Assembly: GCA_002682825.1 (NCBI GenBank)
Contig: NOKP01000007.1
Span: forward strand, 248,001-312,000
Origin: Neonectria sp. B-13
Lineage: Eukaryota > Ascomycota > Sordariomycetes > Hypocreales > Nectriaceae
Direction of reading: 5' to 3'
Length of the DNA: 64,000 bases
The notes beneath the pieces are model-generated. The model was not told the DNA's origin. It saw nothing but the letters and a program-made list of their open reading frames with translations, and did no database searches. Every line of letters starts with the position of its first letter. Within the stretch, counting starts at the first letter, position 1. Below, piece by piece: positions 57,137 through 64,000 of this stretch. Made by a program: the position numbers and the translations under genes.

Positions 57137-57529
57137 TGAGAGAGCCTCACTCAAGTCAAAGAAATAAATGTCGAAACCGCGACATACATACTAGTAGTAG
57201 TGTCTATTCCAGCAGAGGGCGGGGGATCGTAGCTCCGTGTCGGCGAGTTACGTCTTATAAAATTGATGTATCTACGAAGGCAGCAAAAACAACAAGATGA
57301 TATTCCCCTTCGCGTGGTCCGCTCTCAATTTTCCGTACGATCTTGTTACATTCTCAAAATCCAATGCCTCATGGAAAACAGCCGTCGCTTTCTCTTCAGC
57401 GAGCCAACTGCCAAATTTGACCTACTCCTCGTGCCTGCCCTTCTCCATCGAGAAGTGACAACACCTTCGGTTACCTCCTGGAAGACTGGACATAATCTGA
57501 CCGCAATACCAGAACCCCAGGAACAGCTT
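57137..57529. other. Intergenic region before the NACHT-ankyrin relic
   Basis: About 390 bp. An open frame from 57263 runs into the relic but its first 90 codons have no recognisable content. Confidence 0.4.
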
Positions 57530-58420
57530 ACTACACAAGTGTTGTCGTGTATCACCCGTGCAAAGAGGCAGTTGACCACGTCAGAGTTTCAGCATGCACT
57601 TGCTGTGGAAATCGACGGCAAACGGGAGCTCGACGAAGACTGTTCCGGACATCGAGGACATGGTTTTGGTTTGTGCTGGATTGGTCACAGTGGATGAAGA
57701 AAGCAGTATCATACGATTGGTCCACTACACTACGCAGGAATACTTTGCACCAACGTGGAAGCAGTGGTTCCCTCAATCGGAGACTGAGATCATGAAGAAT
57801 TGCACAACATATATTTCATTTGACACCTTCAAAAATAGAGCATGTAACACATACGAGAAGCTACAAGAATGCCTACGACTGAATCCACTTTACGATACGC
57901 AGCATGTCACTGGGGATTTCATGCTCAACAAGTTCAAGCACCCATCCAGGAAGTTACCAACTTCTTGAGGACCAGCGGTCAGGTCAGAGCTTCAGACGAT
58001 TTAGTACCTGGGTCCGGAACTCAAATAACGGGACTTCACTTGGCAGCCCACTTTGGATTGGTGAGTGTCACAAAATTATTGTCGGACATCAACGGCGTGG
58101 GCCTGAAAGATGAAACTGGTTGCACACCGCTATCCTATGCTGTGAAAAACAGTCAAGATGAAGTCATCAAGATGCTCCTTGAGCAAGGAGCGGACCCGGA
58201 GCTTGGAGACAAGCATGGCCCACAAAGCGGCTGTGAGGCAGTTGCTCGAGACGGGTGAGGCTGGCGCCAAGTCGAAGAGTAATGACGAGTGACATTAGGG
58301 TCGGACACCACTGTCCTTTGCTGCCGAAGGTGGCCGTGAAGCCGTCGTCAGGTTATTGCTAGAAACGGGTCGAGTTAACGTGGACTCGGTGGCCCGTCCT
58401 TCGCGCGTGCGTTGCAACTT
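57530..58420 (+). pseudogene. Broken NACHT-ankyrin (NLR) gene fragment
   Basis: Pieces in three frames read as one NLR: VLSCITRAKRQLTTSEFQHAL and AVEIDGKRELDED, then after a shift near 57645 VPDIEDMVLVCAGLVTVDEE and RLVHYTTQEYF (the winged-helix/linker region typical of fungal NACHT-ankyrin proteins), then after a shift near 57892 YAACHWGFHAQQV. Ankyrin repeats follow (TGLHLAAHFGLVSVTKLLSD, GCTPLSYAV, IKMLLEQGADPE), with another shift near 58216 and stops at TGA/TAG near 58291-58297, after which GRTPLSFAAEGGREAVVRLL continues. No NTPase domain or start is present, so this is a 3' fragment. Several independent breaks show it is dead. Confidence 0.88.
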
Positions 58421-59139
58421 GCATGAGCACCGCTACAGATATTTCTAACTATATTCAATGAGCATTAGTGCTATTCACACAGGCAGTATCGCGCTTCCGG
58501 CGAAAGGAAGCGAAGTTATAGCATCTACCTCCAAAACATCTTCAGGTTAAGCTCTTGCAGCAGCATTAGAGTTGACTTAAGAGGAAAGAGGAAACCTCTC
58601 AGCACTTAGAAGGGGAACATCTAGAACCAAAAGGTTGATAGACATAACGCTAGCTATCTATTGAACATTTCTCCTCATTGGATACTAATGTTGTTAATTG
58701 AACGTTCGAGGAATTACCAGAACTTGGACACAAACAGCATGTACTTTGCTGTACATATAGCGGTTCCTGTTTAGGTGTTTATCCATAGCTTCTAGTTCCA
58801 TTCAACTTCACCTGCTCTTTGTTGTTTCTGCTGTGAAGTCGAAGTTGCAATGTATACGCAAGTAAATCAGTGAAAGTAAAAATTGAGCTTGAAATCAGAT
58901 GTGATCAATCAAGCTTGAAACGGCAGAAGTGTTTAAAGTGCGTCCGGGCTCTGTAAGCACTCCATTGGTTCCATATCCAGAGAAATAAGCCAAACATGCC
59001 CAAAGTGTATGACAGTTAACAGAGAACGGTATATAGCGAATCAGATGTCCTTCTTCTCTATGCAGATGATTCCTTTACCTTAACTCAACTCAACGCTCTG
59101 TCTACGATAAGCTCCATTCGAATGGCCAGCTATTTCTAA
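58421..59139. other. Intergenic region, no gene seen
   Basis: About 720 bp of AT-richer sequence downstream of the relic and of TyrRS (convergent). Confidence 0.5.
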
Positions 59140-60618
59140 TTATTTTGCTTCAGCTCCAGCTTCGGTCCCCGCTCCAGCTTCAGCTTTGGCTCCAGCTCCA
59201 ACTATAGGTACGGTTCCAGGGAAGCGAGAGCCCCTGTCCTTGGCCTTCTTCTGCTTCTTTGGGGGAGCTGGTGGAGGCGGGTACGCTTTCAGGGTGACTT
59301 CCTGCCATTCAGCAGAAGTCTGGTAGGCCTCCTGGATCGGGGCCAGAAGCTCGTTGAGAGCTTTTGCCACTGCGGGCTTCAAGATTTGAGGAGAAAGCTG
59401 CGGAACTGGTTAGAATTGCTAGGCCAGGGGAGTTTGGAACATGAGAGAGTTGAACATACCACGTCGTTCCTGTAATCATCGTGCATCTGGGCAATCGTGG
59501 TGTAAACAAGGGGTTCTAGACCGTCTCGCTCGCGATCTACGCGGAATTCTCGGTTTCCGCGCAGAGCTGCACTGGGAAGAAGGACAAATTCTACAAAAGA
59601 CAGAATGCCGTTTTCTTCAACCACGAGGGGAGCAGCGATGGCTTTCCGAATCTTCTTGGTGACAACATCTGCAGAGTCGAGCAGGTCGATCTTGCTATCT
59701 GCTTGCCGTTAGTGCGTGCCCTTATATGGAGGGCAAGTAAGTATCTTTACCTTGGTCACTGGCACTCATCTTGCCACCCTGCAGTCCGGGGACCATGGGG
59801 TTGAGGAGATGGGCACGCTAGAAGATGTTAGCTGAGATTCGTCAGAATCAAGATTTCATGAACCCGCCTGCGCGTATCCCAACTTGGGCAACCACTCCTT
59901 TGCAGCAGCAAACAACTTGCGCTGGTCAAGACCTGTGAAGTATTAGACCAGAGGCAAGGTCGTTGTGTCAGAATACGGCACTCACCTCCAAACTGGGCGT
60001 CGACGTCAAGGTACTGCTCATCCAGGACCTGGAGAATGGGATAAAGTAGACCACTCAGCGGCGCATTGTCCGTCTGCTTGACCACCTCGGCGCCGGCCTT
60101 CTTCGCATCGTGCTCCGAGACCAATGATGATAGCTTGTAGATGTCCATGACATACTCAGGGCTCTTCTGGTAGGAGCTGCCGAGCACAAACTTGAGCTTC
60201 TCGGTCGGTACTCCAACGGCTTGGAGGATTGCGGTTATGGTACGGCGGTAGAACTCGGCGCGGTGTTGGACAAGTTCGATGGGGGCTTTGAGGTTGTCGA
60301 GGAATCCGTGAATGTCGGCGAGCAGCACGGTGATTTCGCATCCGGCAGCCAAGAGTTGGCCGATTTTGATGGCGGGGACAAAATAGCCGCAGTGAGGGCG
60401 CCCTGTAGTAGCGGTACCTATTGAAGCAAGGGTTAGGATTGCTTCATGCCATTGCGACGGCCGGTGACGCAGTTGCAGGAGGTATTGGGGTGCTCACCCC
60501 AGTAGATCTTGGGGTTTCCTCCTTCATTGAGGATCTTCTCGATGATCTCGGGGTTGAGGACCTCTGCGAGATTCTCGCGGATTAGGGCAAGCCGCTCGGA
60601 CGGCTCCATGGTGGCCAT
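59140..60618 (-). CDS. TYS1: Cytosolic tyrosyl-tRNA synthetase
   Basis: Class I synthetase that charges tRNA-Tyr. Six exons: 60498-60618, 59986-60417, 59868-59932, 59751-59817, 59460-59698 and 59140-59397, all in frame, giving 393 aa, the size of eukaryotic cytosolic TyrRS. The HIGH-equivalent region is [14 protein letters not shown], followed by [31 protein letters not shown] and [14 protein letters not shown]. The KMSKS loop reads [14 protein letters not shown], formed by splicing. The C-terminus is a Lys-rich and Ala-rich tail ([14 protein letters not shown] and an [14 protein letters not shown] repeat). Intron 3 seems to use a GC donor (CAG|GCGGGT), because no GT donor keeps the [16 protein letters not shown] join. 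A second ATG three codons after the first is also possible. High confidence. Confidence 0.95.
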
Positions 60619-62435
60619 TTTTCGACAGTTTTCCCGAAGTTGGAACGACTCGATTGAAATGCAGGTGAAGCGTATACGGGCGGGCACGCTGGCTTTTATA
60701 TTGAAGAATTTATTGACGATGGCTGTTGACTCAGAGCTTGAGGTGTTGGCGGGGTTCAGGTCAAGGCCGCTTCCGCTTTGGCGGGGTGTTTCAGCGCGGT
60801 CTTTGATTGGCAGGTTTCCATAGTAAGCAGCCGCGTTTATCAGTTTATCAGTGAAGGCTCCGCTCCACCTGCGTCCGTACTTTAGCGGCGATGAAGCTCA
60901 ACCCCTGATCTAGATTGTTATTATATATTCTAGGTCTCTCAGCTGATGCAACGTGGTTCCCATGTGAACGGACCCTTTTGTGTGATGTAATCTCGAGGAA
61001 GCTTCTTCCAAGTGCACTCTTGGAGGTGATAGCCCCTTGCTCACCGAGCTCTTCGTGGTTTCGACGCGATCTCTCCAACAGCGTCATCCGCCGCCATCTG
61101 CAGATACCCAAGACCAATCTCAACTCTTATGTTTGCCAATTCTTTCCATATCAGTTGGTTGTACTATATTTTTCGGTCGAATAAGGAGCGGCGGCTCGAG
61201 AACTACGAGCAAATATATCAAGTCACCATTCTTAGGTGCGCTTTCCTGATTTCTGAGGCACAGTTGAGATGCGACTTTAATTACATGCGACTCTTAGTTT
61301 CCTAGGTTCGTTTTCCATTACGATACAACTGATCACAGGCTACAAGATAACAGGAGGAGGTAGCAATGCTCGCAGTCGAATGAGCTAGTCGTGGCAGCAT
61401 ACGAATGAGTCAGAGAACAACTTAATTCCAGAAATGTGCTTCAAGCCGATTCAAGATAGTCAAATGACCTAAATGTATAAGCCAGGTGAGACAAAGTGAA
61501 CTATCGACTTGAGTTGAGCCAAGTAATATGAGTTCAATGTTACATTTATCAATGTGAGGTCTGGAACGCTACTGGGCTTAACAAAGCATCCACCTTAGTG
61601 CAAGGACGCATGTCAGGAAGGCAGGCTAAGATATACTAATATCTGTCACGGGCTCTTTTTTCAACTGAAACTCTTATGCCCGTTCTTTTTTATCAAAAGC
61701 TTAAGCCCAGTTATTGAGAGGCTCACAACCCTCCATATTAAATAGTTACCTCTAGGGACGTACTAATCATAATGATGCCTCCATCTTTGCAACACTGTCC
61801 CCTTAGGTCCCAGCACAGCGAGCAGCCCGACATAACCAGTACTTCAAGGGCAGAATAAGGCAGATAACATGTGTTTCCAACCCGAGCCCCTTCCTTTCTT
61901 GATTTACGTTTCTAACTGGGGATTTGTTGAGACGACATCCTCTAGGGAAGGGTCGCATCTTCGATCACGTCGAATACCGTAACACTCTATGAGGAAGACG
62001 AATGAATAAATTAGTCCATGCATTATGTATTATGACTTCCTCAGTTTCCAGGTTATATCACCTCTATCCCAATACCACTTGTTCCTCACCACAACAATAA
62101 CACAGTATGTATACGGACAAGCAGGGATAAAACTTCAGCTGAGTACGTATACAATGCCGGACTCGCACAAATAACCAAAACATAGGTCTTCAAAAGGAAG
62201 ACGAAAGAGAAGCTACATACAGTCTTTGTGTGTGAATCGACAAGAAAAAAACCGAGTCCCGTGGCACCCTGACGCCCGCCCGCAATTCTGCCGACCCTCT
62301 TCTGTGCGTTTCCAACGGCCTCAACTAACGCTCCTGTCGACTCGGGTCTCGAAAAATAGTATAAATGAGGGATAAAGGGGAAGAAGTTGTGGGGTGATAA
62401 GAATGAAGAAAGGATACACTTCCCAACACCAGCTT
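60619..62435. other. 1.8-kb intergenic region
   Basis: Between TyrRS start and the 3' end of the WHI2-like gene. ORFs at 60848-61249 have no recognisable content. AT-richer from about 61250 to 62200. No RNA gene seen. Confidence 0.45.
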
Positions 62436-64000
62436 TTAGCGCAAACCAATGACGCTCATCTCGAGCGTCCAGACTCTCCGGATCCAGACCTTGAGCTTGC
62501 CCTCGACACCCTGGACATTCTCAAGTTCGACGCCCTCCCACCAGCAGCGCCGGGCGGGCTTGCGCCAGAAGAGCAGCAGCTTTTGGGCCATACCCATGGC
62601 ATTAGTACCCATCTCGTTGCCACGGATGTCGCTGCGCAGGCGCGCCAGTGCGAGACTGCAGATAACAGCCTTGTTGGGCTCGCCCGCACGGTGGCCCCAG
62701 ATATCGTCGTGATCGAAGCCTCTGTGGAAGTCGTTAGCACTTAGTCATCCTCCAACGGCCGGGGGAAGCCGGCTTACCCTGCGGTCAGCATCTCAATGAG
62801 ATGGGCCTCGGTGGTACCAGGTTCGTCACTGCGCTTGAGGCCGGAGAAGATGCCGTTCTGCTGCTGCAGCGCTCGGGCGGCTGCGCGCTTGACCTCGATC
62901 ATGTTGATCTGATCAATGTCGGGTCGCGGGGGGATGGCGTAGAAGTCGAGGTCCTCACGCAGCACGATGATACCAGCGCGCTTGGAGTCCTCCCGGGAGG
63001 GGCCTCCAACAGACGCTACCTCCTCCTCTGGCGAGGAGCTAGGCAAGGAATCTGTAGGAATAGACTCGGCCACGCCTCGGAAGAAGTCCAGCATATACTG
63101 GAGCGAAGCTGGGTCATACTATCATTGCGCGTCTATTAGTAAGGTGTTCTAGACAACTCAAATAAAGGGCATTCAACGTACATCTACTTGCACTACTTCG
63201 CCATCTGCGAAGCCACCCGTACGTCCCTCGGGAAACAGGCCGTTGGGGAATAGTGAGAGCAGAACAAACTCGGGCAAGGTGAGCAATTCATCTCGGGAGA
63301 GGTAGAATCGGGTACCCCTATTCACAGTGTTAGCCTACCCACATAAATAGCTGAGCTCGTTTCGTTCAATGCGCACATACCGTAGGTCGAGGGCAATCGT
63401 TTCGTCAGCTCCAACATCTAGAAACACAACAATTAGTCAATTCGTCGCCTTCACATACACCCATCTCCCAATTGCGGTATGCAAACTCACCTCCGATGGT
63501 TTGGACGGGTGGTCCAGCTTGTTGCACCTGAGTAATAATACTCGAGGCACCTCCGGCGGCAGCCATCAGGTACGAGAAGGAAAGGAGGGGACTGTCTCCC
63601 TCCGAATAAGCTGGTGGTGGTTCGGCGTCGTCGTCCTTGCGACTCGGGTCCCCCTTGGTATCTCTGGGGAGCGCTCTCTTGGTCTCGGCAACAGGGTCGC
63701 GGAACGCCCTGGCAGTGTGGTCCGGGTCGAAGGGCTGGACTTCTGGCGGAGCAGAGGATTCGTATGCGGGCGCGGCGGTGGAACCTGATGCCTCTCCTAC
63801 AACAACAGCGACAAACTTGCCGGCGCGCTCGGGGGCGTCGTCGGACGGGTTAAAGAGCGACGAAAAGGGCGGAGGCCGGGACGGAGACGCCTCGGAGACA
63901 GGATACTGCGGCGGCGGGGATTGGTCGCAGCTCAGGATGATGTGGGCGCGGTGGTCGGGATCGGAAGGGTCGAAGTGGCGGATCGACGAGGTTCGGATAC
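62436..64000 (-). CDS. WHI2-like BTB/POZ (potassium-channel T1-type) protein, partial
   Basis: Yeast Whi2 is a stress-response and TORC1-damping protein with a BTB/T1-type domain; filamentous fungi carry a longer relative. Visible exons: 63491 to beyond the right edge, 63381-63417, 63182-63317, 62778-63118 and 62436-62721. The first part is disordered (PAYESSAPPEVQPFD, DDDAEPPPAYSEGD). The T1/BTB region is DVGADETIALDLRGTRFYLS, LLTLPEFVLLSLFPNGLFPE and, after a splice, YDPASLQYMLDFFRG. The C-terminal domain is conserved: GFDHDDIWGHRAGEPNKAVI, GNEMGTNAMGMAQKLLLFWR and ending RVWTLEMSVIGLR. The 5' end lies outside the window. Assignment to the WHI2-like group is by the LTLPE-LFPNG and YDPASLQY motifs. 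Confidence 0.75.

Noticed and set aside
1..64000. CRISPR arrays, rRNA genes or intact transposons
   Set aside because: No regularly spaced repeats of the right kind, no rRNA-like stretches and no transposase or reverse-transcriptase frame were recognised.

Overview
This window is nuclear DNA of a filamentous ascomycete (Pezizomycotina, most likely a Sordariomycete). The basis is many short 50-120 bp introns with GT-AG (a few GC-AG) borders and CTAAC-like branch points, several fungus-only families (Zn2Cys6 regulator, HET-domain proteins, NACHT-type NLRs, fungal Hsp70-like and G-domain proteins), and AT-rich, transition-mutated relics that look like repeat-induced point mutation (RIP). Species is not called. 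A 100-N assembly gap lies at 12106-12205. Gene models were spliced by hand from reading frames and splice motifs; every complete model closes in frame.

Layout. (1) 1-7.6 kb: housekeeping or generally conserved genes: PEX20-like peroxisomal co-receptor (partial, minus), SEC13 (plus), a secreted, probably GPI-anchored sorbosone/glucose dehydrogenase-like protein (minus), and an F-box-like protein with a long acidic/lysine tract (plus). (2) 8.3-32 kb: an accessory block rich in oxidoreductases: Zn2Cys6 regulator, an unrecognised protein broken by the gap, a secreted FMN-dependent alpha-hydroxy-acid oxidase, a 434-aa protein of unknown function divergent from a 1281-aa tyrosinase fusion, an NLR, a secreted L-amino-acid oxidase and a monocarboxylate-type MFS transporter. 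The enzymes could act on aromatic amino acids, their keto/hydroxy acids and phenols, but this is inference. (3) 33-52 kb: an allorecognition/immunity-like block: a HET protein, a 1000-aa fungal protein of unknown function, a decayed ankyrin gene, a coiled-coil protein, a membrane-tailed GTPase divergent from an Hsp70-like ATPase, and a second HET protein. (4) 52.9-64 kb: mostly conserved genes again: an alpha/beta hydrolase, a mitochondrial-type P-loop ATPase, a CMP/dCMP-type deaminase, cytosolic tyrosyl-tRNA synthetase and a WHI2-like BTB protein (partial), interrupted at 57.5-58.4 kb by a broken NACHT-ankyrin remnant.

The overall picture is two conserved flanks around about 45 kb of fast-evolving sequence. 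The best candidates for something undescribed are the tyrosinase fusion with its divergent partner and the coiled-coil/GTPase/Hsp70 module. No convincing tRNA, rRNA, CRISPR or intact transposon was found.
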